A stretch of 25,525 nucleotides of DNA from the IMG/VR virus record IMGVR_UViG_3300025769_000754, positions 1 through 25,525 of that record, one strand, 5' to 3'. Every line of letters begins with the position of its first letter. Positions within the stretch are counted from its first letter, which is position 1. Of this stretch, positions 16,106 to 24,420 are shown one piece after another. Source of the DNA: a virus. The translations under genes and the position numbers were made by a program. The notes beneath the pieces are model-generated. The model made no database searches, had not been told where the DNA came from, and worked only from the letters and a program-made list of their open reading frames with translations.

Positions 16106-17232
16106 TAATATACAAACCCAAAAGTTGTTTTAATAGCCATACCTACTCTAGGCTTTCCTTCTGCATCTTCATACGTGTATCTTATAACAGCACCATCAGG
16201 AAAACTAGATGACATACTTTGTAAATCTTCTTCTTTTATTTTACCATCACCACCAAAAAACATATTTTCTTTTTCTTTTATTTTTTCTATATAACCACTT
16301 TTATCTTCAGCAAACTCAGCAGAGATAACATTTAATTTATTTCTTGCATGTACCCCATATACATTTGGTTCTATATATTCTTTTCTAATAGCCTCATTAA
16401 CACGACTTCTATAAAAAAGAACATCATGCTCATTGCCTGTTCTAATTTTTTTATATTTTGTTGTTACATCTTCTTCATACAAACCTACATAGTTAGCAAG
16501 TACACGTTGACCAGTATTATCAAAAAGTACATCTAGTGCCTTACCATCTGCTAAAGACCAATCTGTTTCTTGTTTAGGTTCTGCACCTGCTACTTTAAAT
16601 TCTTCATATAACTTTAATGTATCTTCTTTTAGTTTTAATAAAGAAGCATTCTCTGGATCATTAACTAACTGAGTATCTATTTCAATTAACCTAGCTTGAT
16701 ATGTTTTAGCATCTGTTTGTATTTTAGGATCAGGTCTAGTAAATCTTTCAGCAAAAGGTACAGCATTTTTTGCAGAAGTTAATTCAAGATTAATTTGTTC
16801 CATTTCTTTTTTAGCTACAGCAGGACTAGTTTGTGATCCTCTTATATCATCTATAGAAAAAGCATATTTACTTTGTACACCTTTTTTTATTTTATCCATA
16901 GGAAGACCATATCCTACAGAAGCTGAAAGACCATCATTTGCAAATGCTTCTGCTTGCGATAATGCGTATTGAGCTTTTTGTGTACCATTACTTAATATGT
17001 CTACTACTTGATCAGGTTTATAATGTATTGATAACTTTTCAGCTAACTCTTCAGCAGCCTTTTCTGTAGCACGTCTTTTTTCATAACGAGTTCTTTTATC
17101 AATAGCATCTTGCTGTTTATTAAACCTTCTATCCCATGACTCATCTTCACGAGCTTGAGCTTCTTCAGCCTTTACTTTATCTACAATAACATCTGCAAAC
17201 CCACCTGCAAACGACATAAAATCAAACGACAT
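16105..17232 (-). CDS. Probable virion protein, 375 aa
   Basis: Unknown protein between two other likely structural genes. The N-terminal 100 residues are rich in Lys, Glu, Arg and Ala (AEEAQAREDESWDRRFNKQQ) and probably form a long coiled coil; the middle is helical; the last 50 residues look beta-rich (GAVIRYTYEDAEGKPRVGMAI), perhaps a small oligomerisation domain. A clear AAGGAG site precedes the ATG, and the stop forms TAATG with the 1278-aa gene. An internal virion or tail component is inferred from position. Confidence 0.65.
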   Translation of the reverse strand: MSFDFMSFAGGFADVIVDKVKAEEAQAREDESWDRRFNKQQDAIDKRTRYEKRRATEKAAEELAEKLSIHYKPDQVVDILSNGTQKAQYALSQAEAFANDGLSASVGYGLPMDKIKKGVQSKYAFSIDDIRGSQTSPAVAKKEMEQINLELTSAKNAVPFAERFTRPDPKIQTDAKTYQARLIEIDTQLVNDPENASLLKLKEDTLKLYEEFKVAGAEPKQETDWSLADGKALDVLFDNTGQRVLANYVGLYEEDVTTKYKKIRTGNEHDVLFYRSRVNEAIRKEYIEPNVYGVHARNKLNVISAEFAEDKSGYIEKIKEKENMFFGGDGKIKEEDLQSMSSSFPDGAVIRYTYEDAEGKPRVGMAIKTTFGFVY

Positions 17233-17233
17233 A

Positions 17234-17755
17234 CTAAGCTCTCCTTGCCATTAATCCTGTAGCAGGTGGCTCACTAGCCTCTGCAGGTTCTTCTTCCACC
17301 ATAGACTTTGTGTCTTCTACAGGTGCATCACCTGCAGCTTCCATCTTAGCCTTAACTTTCTTCATAGCTACAGCTATAGTTGAATCTCTAAACTTATCTT
17401 CATCAGGGTCTTCTAGTTCTGTACCCATAACATAGTCAACACCTTCTTCATCACCTATATAAGCTAACATCTCCATGATTACTGGTAGTATGAGAACACC
17501 TACGTCAATAGTATGCTTGCCCATCATAACACCATTACCCTGTAGGGCATTAGCTATAGATGTAAGTGGCACACCTAGTTCCATAGTCTCTGCTATCTGA
17601 TCACGAAACAGTGGGTTCATTATGCGTTCAGCATAGAACTGCATGGCGTCATCTACATTAGTGTACTGTGCAGGTCTTTGCCAAGGGTACTGACCTAGTT
17701 TACTAGTTAAGCTCTGACCTGGGATATGTCTTTCAAAGTTAGGCTCTTCCATCAT
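17234..17755 (-). CDS. Conserved-looking hypothetical virion-operon protein, 173 aa
   Basis: Protein with an N-terminal segment of aromatic and Pro residues (LGQYPWQRPAQYTNVDDAMQFY), a central hydrophobic helix (TIDVGVLILPVIMEMLAYIG) and an acidic, Ala/Pro-rich tail ending TGLMARRA. It overlaps the preceding 70-aa gene by 17 bases and has only a weak purine-rich binding site, so it is probably translated by coupling. The stop is one base before the next ATG. I recall similar proteins in the late operons of marine podoviruses but cannot give a function. Confidence 0.65.
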   Translation of the reverse strand: MMEEPNFERHIPGQSLTSKLGQYPWQRPAQYTNVDDAMQFYAERIMNPLFRDQIAETMELGVPLTSIANALQGNGVMMGKHTIDVGVLILPVIMEMLAYIGDEEGVDYVMGTELEDPDEDKFRDSTIAVAMKKVKAKMEAAGDAPVEDTKSMVEEEPAEASEPPATGLMARRA

Positions 17756-17951
17756 TCAGTTTCTTTCTTTGATCACGTACTTGATTAAACATTTCTTGTG
17801 CTCTTTCGGCAGGTTCTAATGTTTTCTTTTTTTGTTCGGGTTTTTTACGCATCATACCCATAAGACCAGTGCTAACTGGCTCTACAGGTTTAATAGCAGT
17901 TCTGTTTTTCATGTATTTTGCATATGCTGTTCCAGCAGGATTAGTTTCCAT
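17739..17951 (-). CDS. Small basic hypothetical protein
   Basis: 70-aa protein rich in Lys and Met, with a TGLMGMMRKK segment that echoes the TGLMARR end of the following protein. AGGAG lies ahead of the ATG. Position between the 1359-aa protein and the 173-aa protein suggests a minor virion or assembly role. No family recognised. Confidence 0.6.
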   Translation of the reverse strand: METNPAGTAYAKYMKNRTAIKPVEPVSTGLMGMMRKKPEQKKKTLEPAERAQEMFNQVRDQRKKLNDGRA

Positions 17952-17964
17952 TGTATTCTCCTAA

Positions 17965-20900
17965 TTAAAATAGACCTTTAAGGATGCCACCTGACAAGTC
18001 ACCTGTAAGTATTGTTGCGGCAAGATTACCCAATGATTTTGCATTACCTGCATTGCGAGTAGCAGCAGCTTTATTGGCTTCAGCGGATGCACTTAGTTGA
18101 GCTATAGCATAGCTACTTGCACGACCTGCTTCTGACTCAGCAGAATTATATGCATTAGACATTTGATCACCGTAATGTTGCCACATATTATCGTATGCTT
18201 GGTTTTGAATGTCAAGAGTATTCTTAGCGTTAATTTCATTTGCTCTGTTCTGTGCTGCAGTATCTGCAGTTGCTACTTCTCTACGCCATGTAACATTAGA
18301 CTGTGCAATCACAAGTTCGTTCTGTGCATTAAATTGGTCAGCAGCATTAGCCTGTGCTACATTAAACTGTTCCATAGCATTGTCTTGCCCAGCATTAAAC
18401 TGTGATATAGCTGTCTGTTGTGCTTTATTAAACTGTTCTACCTGCGTTTTTAAGTTGGCATTAAATTGATCCACTTGCATTTCTGAGGTAGCATTAAATT
18501 GTTCAGATGCATTTGCAGATGCCTGATCAGATAGTAGTGTTTGCTGTATAGCTTGTGCTTTAAATATAGCTACCTGTTGTTCGTTACTTAGATTAGCTAA
18601 GTCAAGCTGTAAGAAGTTCTGTGCATTAAGAACTTGTGCCTGTTGAGCATTAGACAGTTCAGCTATATCTAAAGATGCAAAGTTAGCTGCATTCTGTAAG
18701 GTAGCTGCCTCTGTAGTATTAAGTTCTGCTAGTCCAATAGACTGCATTAAAGATGAGTTATGCAATATTTCTTGTTGATCAGAAGTAAAGTTAAGATTAG
18801 CTGCATCAGAGTAACGTGCTGCCTTACTAATAGCTACTTGTTGATCGTTAGTTAATACTTGACCTTGTAAAGCAGAGGCAAGGTTAGCACTAGTAATATA
18901 AGATTGTTGTTTTGCACCAGCATCTGCTAAGTTAGTTTGCAAAGCACCTACATTATCTTGTAACACAGCTTGTTGTTTATTACTCAAGTTTATATTAGCT
19001 TGTTCTGCATACCTAGCTGCAGTTACTATGTTAGACTGTTGTGTATTATCTAATACTTTACCTTGTAATGTAGCTCTAATCTGTGAATTAGCTAGTTCTA
19101 CAGACTGCCTATTAGATAAGTTAACTTTCTGTAGATCAAATGCTTGTGCACTATTTTGCAAGTTCATCTGTTGTTCATTACTTAGGTTTTGTAAAGACAA
19201 ACCTTGCTGTGCAGCAGCGTTAGCAAGTGATACCTTTTGTTGGTTATCTAAATTAGTTAAGTTCATTTTTGCATATGTTTGAGCGTCTTGTGTTGCAATA
19301 GGTATAGCACTTTCCATAGCGGCCTGTACGATAGCTGCAGCAGCCATAGAAGAATTTCCCATACCACGAGATAGCATAACTGCATTTGCTGTACGCATAG
19401 CCCCTGCAGCCCACGCAGGAGTGCCATTATCAAAACTTTTCATAAGCTCAGATAGTTGACCTTGTACAGTTGCCTGTGCTGTAACATCTCCCTGCATAGC
19501 TACTGCAAGTGTACCACTAGAAACAGTAAATGCTTCTGCCTTTGCAGCTATATATTCTGTAGTTTCCTGTGATAATCCAGCATCAGTTTCTTTTATTGCT
19601 TGCACACTTCGCATTATATTATCTGAAATTGTGGCAGGTGGTGGTAACTCTTTAGGATCAACAGTACGTGTTTGAGCTACAATCTTTTTTAATCTATCCG
19701 ATACAGAGATACTAGCTTCTATTGCTTTTAAATCTTTACCTTTAACTTCTGCAAGTTGGTTAGCTGTAACCTCTAAGTCTGTTGGATTTATGGCTTTTAA
19801 AATACGATCTTCAGCTACTTTAAGAGATTCATCAGCTTTACTATCATATCGTAAATCACCTTTCTGTCCTACTACTTCTCGTGTAAGAGTGTCTTGTGTT
19901 TGTGCTTCTAACTTTTTTAACTTTTCTTCTGCTGTATCAGTTATTTCTCTGCCATCATATGTCTGTTCTGATACAGTATCAGGAGCATCAGCATCAAATG
20001 CTTTAGCAGCAGTAGTATCACCTTGTGCTACACTATCTAATTGACCTGTACCTTTTTCAATAAATTGATCAGGTTGTACATCTATCTTATCAGCTATAAC
20101 TTTAGTACCAGCTTCTTCAGTAATGGCAGATGCAGGGTCTTGAAATCTTTCTTTAGTTAAATCTTTAACAGTTCTTTGTGTAGATTGATATACAGGAGCA
20201 AGGTCAGCTTGTCTTTCCATATCATCTGCAAGTTCTTCTACTTTTTTGTCTAATAGTTCTTGATAGTATGAGTTAACTCTAATTTCATTACCGTCTTCAT
20301 CTAGTTTAGGTTTACCTTCATCATCTAACAGTGTTGTATCAGGGTCTTTCTTTGCTAAAGCAGTTAACCTAGAAACTTCTAATTTTTTTGATTCAATATT
20401 TTTTACAGTTTTATTATATTCTTCTTCAATATTTTCTATATCTGTAGTAACGCCTTTTTCACTTTCATCAGTAATGTATTTGCGATACGAATCTTGATTA
20501 CTTTTAAATGTTTTAGTTTTTTCTTCAAAACCACTTTCTTTTAATTTAGATATAACTGGTGTAATTTCATCCGCAAGTGTTTTCTTAGCTTTCTTTAAAT
20601 CATATCTATTAACAACCGTAGATGTACCATCTTCAAAAGTAAAGATCCAGTTCTCTTCACCACCTGATACTGTATACTTAGATGGATCAGGCGTTAAACT
20701 TTCAGTACCATCAGGATTTGTTGTTTTAATAAACATTTCATCACTAGGTAACTTACCTGACTCCAAAAGCATATCAATGCCTTTTTGAGAATGATTAGCC
20801 CAAGAAAGACCTTCAAGCATTTCATCAGTATTAACTTTTTCAGGTGCACCTTTAGTAGGGTCATATGCACTAGCATTATTATCTATAGCCCATTTACGAA

Positions 20901-22044
20901 ATGCTTCTTCACCTTCTAAAGTTGCAACAGGTCTACCTGTACTATCTTTTATTGTATATATGTTACCACTATCTGTACCAGAAACTTTTGATGAAAAAGT
21001 AAAAGAACCGTCTGGTGTATTTAATACAATAGGAGAACGGCTAATTTTTTCAACTTCTTTTTTAACAACACTACCATCTATATTTCTTTGAATACCTTGA
21101 TCATCAAAGTATGTACTGTAGTCTGGTTCTTCATCTTCTACTGGTTGTACAAGTTGTTTATAATAATCATCTGTTTCTTTTTGAAATGCTTTATATGCAG
21201 GATTATTTTGTAATTGTTGACCTAATGCTTCAGCACCTTTAAAATCTTTTGCTGCTACTAAAGCATCTATTTTAGATTGAAAATCAGGTATAAAATTATC
21301 GGGATTACCTTTTTCTCCAAACTGTTTTTGCATAGCATCATTAATGCGTTTTTGTTCAGCTATTTGTTCTGGGGTAGGTTTGTATCCCATGTTAATAGGA
21401 TCAAGATCGGGTTTTTCAAATACTTCTTGTCCTGTAGTGTCTTTTGTTTCTTTAGCTTTTGCACCTGCAAGTGTGTCAACGCGGCGTTGTTCTTTTTGTT
21501 GTGCTGCCATTTGTTCAGGTGTAACTTGTGTAGCTTGAAGTCTAGGATCAACTAAACCTGTTGCAGCTTGTTCTGTTAATTGAGTATCCGTTACTTGTTG
21601 ATCGGTTGCTGCTGGCCCTAAACTAGCTTGATAGGTAGCACTTTGAGGATTGCCTGTTCCCATTTTCATTGCATTTTGATTAGCTTGATTAAATTTATTC
21701 ATATCAGATAATTGACCTGAACCAGAAGCAGATACTGTGCTTGCAGATGTAGTTGCATCAGGTCGTGTCTGACTAAAAGTAGGAACTAAACTACCATCAC
21801 TCTTTCTTAATCTACCTTCTTGATCAAAGTATTGTGAATAGTCAACATCACCACCATTAGCAAAGTTTTGCACCATGCCACCATTAACCATCTGAAGGGC
21901 TTTCTGTTGATACATACCCATCTGTTGCATCTTGTCAGGATTTTGATTTAAGTATTGATTAAACCCCTGCATATCTCCTTGATACCCTAGAGTACCAGCA
22001 ATACGTTGCATAGCTTCAGGTTTAAATCCTTTGAATTGTTTCAT
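17965..22044 (-). CDS. Giant repeat-rich virion protein, 1359 aa
   Basis: The longest gene in the window. Residues 1-60 are Gln/Met-rich with GGMVQNFANGG, a motif I associate with marine phage structural proteins. A DYSxYFDxxGxxRxxDGSxV motif occurs twice (near residues 68 and 305). Residues about 480-790 are charged and helical. Residues 931-1172 form eleven exact 22-residue repeats, and 1179-1244 six 11-residue QFN repeats, predicting a long hendecad helical rod. The C-terminus is Ala/Gly-rich and ends in a short hydrophobic segment. No enzyme motif is seen. Position and architecture suggest an internal core/ejection protein or a rod in the tail; a tape-measure-like role is possible. It starts at a TAATG junction. 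Confidence 0.7.
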   Translation of the reverse strand: MKQFKGFKPEAMQRIAGTLGYQGDMQGFNQYLNQNPDKMQQMGMYQQKALQMVNGGMVQNFANGGDVDYSQYFDQEGRLRKSDGSLVPTFSQTRPDATTSASTVSASGSGQLSDMNKFNQANQNAMKMGTGNPQSATYQASLGPAATDQQVTDTQLTEQAATGLVDPRLQATQVTPEQMAAQQKEQRRVDTLAGAKAKETKDTTGQEVFEKPDLDPINMGYKPTPEQIAEQKRINDAMQKQFGEKGNPDNFIPDFQSKIDALVAAKDFKGAEALGQQLQNNPAYKAFQKETDDYYKQLVQPVEDEEPDYSTYFDDQGIQRNIDGSVVKKEVEKISRSPIVLNTPDGSFTFSSKVSGTDSGNIYTIKDSTGRPVATLEGEEAFRKWAIDNNASAYDPTKGAPEKVNTDEMLEGLSWANHSQKGIDMLLESGKLPSDEMFIKTTNPDGTESLTPDPSKYTVSGGEENWIFTFEDGTSTVVNRYDLKKAKKTLADEITPVISKLKESGFEEKTKTFKSNQDSYRKYITDESEKGVTTDIENIEEEYNKTVKNIESKKLEVSRLTALAKKDPDTTLLDDEGKPKLDEDGNEIRVNSYYQELLDKKVEELADDMERQADLAPVYQSTQRTVKDLTKERFQDPASAITEEAGTKVIADKIDVQPDQFIEKGTGQLDSVAQGDTTAAKAFDADAPDTVSEQTYDGREITDTAEEKLKKLEAQTQDTLTREVVGQKGDLRYDSKADESLKVAEDRILKAINPTDLEVTANQLAEVKGKDLKAIEASISVSDRLKKIVAQTRTVDPKELPPPATISDNIMRSVQAIKETDAGLSQETTEYIAAKAEAFTVSSGTLAVAMQGDVTAQATVQGQLSELMKSFDNGTPAWAAGAMRTANAVMLSRGMGNSSMAAAAIVQAAMESAIPIATQDAQTYAKMNLTNLDNQQKVSLANAAAQQGLSLQNLSNEQQMNLQNSAQAFDLQKVNLSNRQSVELANSQIRATLQGKVLDNTQQSNIVTAARYAEQANINLSNKQQAVLQDNVGALQTNLADAGAKQQSYITSANLASALQGQVLTNDQQVAISKAARYSDAANLNFTSDQQEILHNSSLMQSIGLAELNTTEAATLQNAANFASLDIAELSNAQQAQVLNAQNFLQLDLANLSNEQQVAIFKAQAIQQTLLSDQASANASEQFNATSEMQVDQFNANLKTQVEQFNKAQQTAISQFNAGQDNAMEQFNVAQANAADQFNAQNELVIAQSNVTWRREVATADTAAQNRANEINAKNTLDIQNQAYDNMWQHYGDQMSNAYNSAESEAGRASSYAIAQLSASAEANKAAATRNAGNAKSLGNLAATILTGDLSGGILKGLF
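18313..18510 (-). repeat. Six 33-bp units encoding 11-residue QFN repeats
   Basis: Six consecutive 11-residue units (residues 1179-1244 of the 1359-aa protein) each carry QFN at the same place, such as VDQFNA, VEQFNK, ISQFNA and MEQFNV. A degenerate seventh with QSN follows (18280-18312). The unit is exactly half of the 22-residue repeat upstream. Confidence 0.92.
18529..19254 (-). repeat. Eleven 66-bp units encoding gapless 22-residue repeats
   Basis: Eleven consecutive units of exactly 66 bases (residues 931-1172 of the 1359-aa protein). The consensus starts NLSNxQQ, followed by a hydrophobic, a few variable, then an Ala/Gln-rich half ending in a hydrophobic. Units differ widely in sequence but none has an insertion or deletion, showing selection on repeat length. 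Confidence 0.92.
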
Positions 22045-22505
22045 TATCTAGTTCCTATCCATACCAAGCCAAACAAACTACCAGTACAAACTATAAATAA
22101 AAGTATACCTGCACTCCATTCTATTATAGATTGTTTAATTTCCATTTGTTTGTGCTCATGTTCTTTTTTTTGTTTTCTTATTTCTGCTTCTATTTTTAAT
22201 AATTCATCCCAATGTGAAGGACCGTACATAACACAGATGTAATCTTTTAGTTCCTTACGCATAGCTTCAGCTTTTTTCTTAGCTGCAAATATTTCCATTG
22301 CTTCTGCTTGAACGCCACCACCAAGAGTTTTATACCAAGGTGGTTTTTGAATTTGTCTATCGGCAAAGTCTAAATCAGATATACATCCAGCCCATTTAGT
22401 GAGTTGTGTTCCCATATCTTGTAAGTCTTTGCCTACTTGTATGCCTTTTTTAAGAGCATTAAAAGCGGCAGTAGCACCTGCAATAGCGGTAATTGGATCT
22501 ATCAT
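22044..22505 (-). CDS. Membrane-anchored protein with C-terminal TM segment, 153 aa
   Basis: Begins with a weakly hydrophobic Ala-rich stretch (MIDPITAIAGATAAFNALKKG), continues with a charged helical region (EAEIRKQKKEHEHKQMEIKQ) and ends with one clear membrane segment (about 130-149, AGILLFIVCTGSLFGLVWIG). I recall similar proteins in marine podoviruses but know no function. It sits next to another one-segment membrane protein, so a lysis or virion-membrane role is plausible. The stop forms TAATG with the 1359-aa gene. Confidence 0.7.
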   Translation of the reverse strand: MIDPITAIAGATAAFNALKKGIQVGKDLQDMGTQLTKWAGCISDLDFADRQIQKPPWYKTLGGGVQAEAMEIFAAKKKAEAMRKELKDYICVMYGPSHWDELLKIEAEIRKQKKEHEHKQMEIKQSIIEWSAGILLFIVCTGSLFGLVWIGTR

Positions 22506-22525
22506 ACATAGTGCCTCTTATAGTA

Positions 22526-22789
22526 TTAATCTTTAGTTGCCATCTTTTCTACAGAAGTACGAATAGCTTTTATGTTTTCATCTATCCTAGCCATAGATAC
22601 AGCCTGTCCATGTACAGCATCTTCCATACGGCCTAACCTCTGTTGTACCTCTATAATCTTAGAAGCATTAACCTCTATGTCAGAAGTCATTGTACTTACA
22701 GTCCAAACAATAGCGGCACCTTGTACAAATAATCCAAAGATTAATGTCAATGGTACAGATTTACTCAAGTGCCAGTTATCGTTAGCCAT
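22526..22789 (-). CDS. Small TM/coiled-coil protein, possible holin or XhlA-like
   Basis: 87-aa protein starting MANDNWHLSKSVPL, with one membrane segment (TLIFGLFVQGAAIVWTV, about residues 14-30) and a heptad-like helix after it (IEVQQRLGRMEDAV ... ARIDENIKAIRTSVEK). This layout matches XhlA-type and other phage lysis accessory proteins; it could also be a spanin-like or structural anchor. The ATG at 22789 has GGAG 10 bases upstream and is preferred over ATG at 22798 (too close) and GTG at 22888 (inside the ParB-like gene). The start overlaps the previous stop by 8 bases. Confidence 0.65.
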   Translation of the reverse strand: MANDNWHLSKSVPLTLIFGLFVQGAAIVWTVSTMTSDIEVNASKIIEVQQRLGRMEDAVHGQAVSMARIDENIKAIRTSVEKMATKD

Positions 22790-23219
22790 TGTTGTCATTC
22801 TCCATTTGTAACTTTTGAGGATCGTACTCTTGATAATCAGAAGGTATGACCTCAAAACACTCAGGGTAGGCTTCTGCACGTACTGCACTAATACCCGATT
22901 TAAAAAACTTACTAAGGTCTTTTACTGTAATTATTACACCTTGTGGGTTATTAAATGTATCTTCTTTGCAACAAACAATACAAGAAACTGTATCAATGTT
23001 TAACTCTTGTAAAGCTGCTAGGCACTGGTTGCCCCTGTTGACCCTGTATGTACCGTCTTGTTTTACATTACCACAACATAAAGGGTTGTTTAGTCCTTCT
23101 TTAAGTATAGACTCTTTTATTTTTTCTCTTGCATAAACATATCTAGTTTCATTTAAATTACGCGATACGCCAAAGTATAAATTATTAACAGGTATGTCAG
23201 CATAAATTAAAATATTAAT
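22782..23219 (-). CDS. ParB-like domain protein with apparent ATT start
   Basis: 145-codon open frame between the 113-aa and 87-aa genes, reading INILIYADIPVNNLYFG onward. The middle resembles the ParB N-terminal fold: REKIKESILKEGLNNPL, then a GTYRVNRGNQCLAALQEL box and a closing strand DTVSCIV; GNQCLAAL corresponds to the usual Gx(Q/R)RxxAx. Seven or so Cys are present, several in CC or CxxCC groups. No ATG, GTG or TTG exists in this frame before the domain. The best start is ATT at 23219, sharing its A with the previous TAA stop, exactly like the TAATG junctions elsewhere. ParB-fold phage proteins can be nucleases or CTPases; function here is unknown. Confidence 0.7.
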   Translation of the reverse strand: MNILIYADIPVNNLYFGVSRNLNETRYVYAREKIKESILKEGLNNPLCCGNVKQDGTYRVNRGNQCLAALQELNIDTVSCIVCCKEDTFNNPQGVIITVKDLSKFFKSGISAVRAEAYPECFEVIPSDYQEYDPQKLQMENDNNG

Positions 23220-23560
23220 TACCCATTAAGTGTGTCTAAATCATTCCATACTCTAGTGGCATGGGCTGCTGCATCAAAGGTAACATCATTACCATCGCTG
23301 TCTTGATCTTTCCAACCATTAGCATTAGCAGAGTTTGTTAGGTATGTCTGTAAGTCAGACTTGCTACTAATCTCAGCTATAGCACCTGATATGTCTGCAC
23401 CATCATCAGCTATACCTACCATAATCCAATCTTGAGGGCTTGCTGTATCAGCATCAGGTACAGGATACATACCACCTGTACCTTGAGGTACACCAAACTT
23501 TAACCATGTAGGTATTGTACCATTTGATTCTAGTCTATACTTTACTACTTTATACGCCAT
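23219..23560 (-). CDS. Hypothetical virion-operon protein, 113 aa
   Basis: Opens MAYKVVKYRLESNGTIPTWL, a beta strand and Gly/Pro-rich loop typical of small tail-associated proteins, and continues with an acidic region DSDGNDVTFDAAAHATRVWN. GAGG lies 9 bases before the ATG, which overlaps the end of the 278-aa gene by 11 bases. The stop is the TAA used in the TAATT junction with the ParB-like gene. Function unknown; position near the fibre gene suggests a tail or virion accessory part. Confidence 0.7.
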   Translation of the reverse strand: MAYKVVKYRLESNGTIPTWLKFGVPQGTGGMYPVPDADTASPQDWIMVGIADDGADISGAIAEISSKSDLQTYLTNSANANGWKDQDSDGNDVTFDAAAHATRVWNDLDTLNG

Positions 23561-24386
23561 TACTTTTGTCCTCTATCTGTGGTGTGTTAGCTAATGACGT
23601 AGGGTCAAACACATCAAACCCTCTACTGTTAGCAAACGCTGCAGGACACCCTGCCCATTTATCTGCACAACCCTCAAGCCACTGCACTGTATGCTTATGC
23701 TCTGGAGCTTTGCCTTGTTTAACTAATTCATTCTCCCAGTTAAGGTATGAGAATACTTCTGCTTGAGCTTGGGCTGCATTAATACCTAAGTCAAATAAAT
23801 AGATCATGTTACCTTCGTCAATAATACCGTTACGTGGTCTTGCACTATTTAATGCTTGTTTCATGCAAGTCATAATGTGGTAACGTGCTTCTTCTAGTTC
23901 GTAGTCTTCCTCACTTAATTCTTCTTTACCTATCTTCTTCATCAGGTTGTCATACTGATTAGTAAAAAAATTCATCTTACGTACAGCACCTTGTACTGCG
24001 TTACGTGTGCCTTCTAAGTGACCTTGTATCTCTAGTATTTCTATCTCTAATAACTCACGAGCAAGAGGTTCACGACAGTCTACCAGTTTAGCTTGCTTCT
24101 TCTTTAGCTTTACTTCTTTCTTACGTAGGTTTATGTAAGCCTCTTGTAGAGCACTACGTGTTTTGTCTATCTCAGCCAGTGTGTGCTTAATGCTACGTAT
24201 GGGTGTGATAGCTGTTACGTCTAGTGTAACTCCCATAAACTGACTGTGTGACTTGTGGAAGTTGCTGGTAGCCTGTGTGACTGCTGGCATCTTCTTAGCA
24301 ATGTTAGTAAGCATAGACTTATACTCAGGGGCAGCAGTAGGTAGTGCTTCATTTAGTGTAGTAGTGATAGCTAATTCTGTAGACAT
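23550..24386 (-). CDS. Coiled-coil hypothetical protein, 278 aa
   Basis: First gene after the predicted promoter. Residues about 75-155 form a long charged coiled coil (NLRKKEVKLKKKQAKL and ELLEIEILEIQGHLEGTR). The C-terminal third has several Cys and Trp (CADKWAGCPAAF) in a compact part. No enzymatic motif is recognised. CGGAG about 10 bases before the ATG supports the start. It may be a virion assembly, chaperone or scaffold-type factor; this is conjecture from the helix content and neighbours. Confidence 0.7.
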   Translation of the reverse strand: MSTELAITTTLNEALPTAAPEYKSMLTNIAKKMPAVTQATSNFHKSHSQFMGVTLDVTAITPIRSIKHTLAEIDKTRSALQEAYINLRKKEVKLKKKQAKLVDCREPLARELLEIEILEIQGHLEGTRNAVQGAVRKMNFFTNQYDNLMKKIGKEELSEEDYELEEARYHIMTCMKQALNSARPRNGIIDEGNMIYLFDLGINAAQAQAEVFSYLNWENELVKQGKAPEHKHTVQWLEGCADKWAGCPAAFANSRGFDVFDPTSLANTPQIEDKSNGV

Positions 24387-24420
24387 TTATTGTAACTCCG
24401 TTTCTTTTTGCTTTTATTGA

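Noticed and set aside
18280-19260. Regularly spaced repeats that could suggest a CRISPR array or tandem noncoding repeat
   Set aside because: The period is 66 then 33 bases, always in frame in a long coding sequence, and units differ too much in DNA to be CRISPR repeats.
22790-22888. GTG start at 22888 for the small TM/coiled-coil protein
   Set aside because: It would overlap the ParB-like gene by about 100 bases; ATG at 22789 has a well-spaced GGAG and gives a normal membrane-protein N-terminus.
22815-23003. Plus-strand frame of 62 codons opposite the ParB-like gene
   Set aside because: The opposite strand encodes a recognisable ParB-like fold and fits the operon; this frame has no support.
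23205-23228. Programmed frameshift joining the 113-aa protein to the ParB-like frame
   Set aside because: No X-XXY-YYZ slippery heptamer is visible at the end of the upstream gene, and the TAATT overlap explains the junction more simply; not fully excluded.
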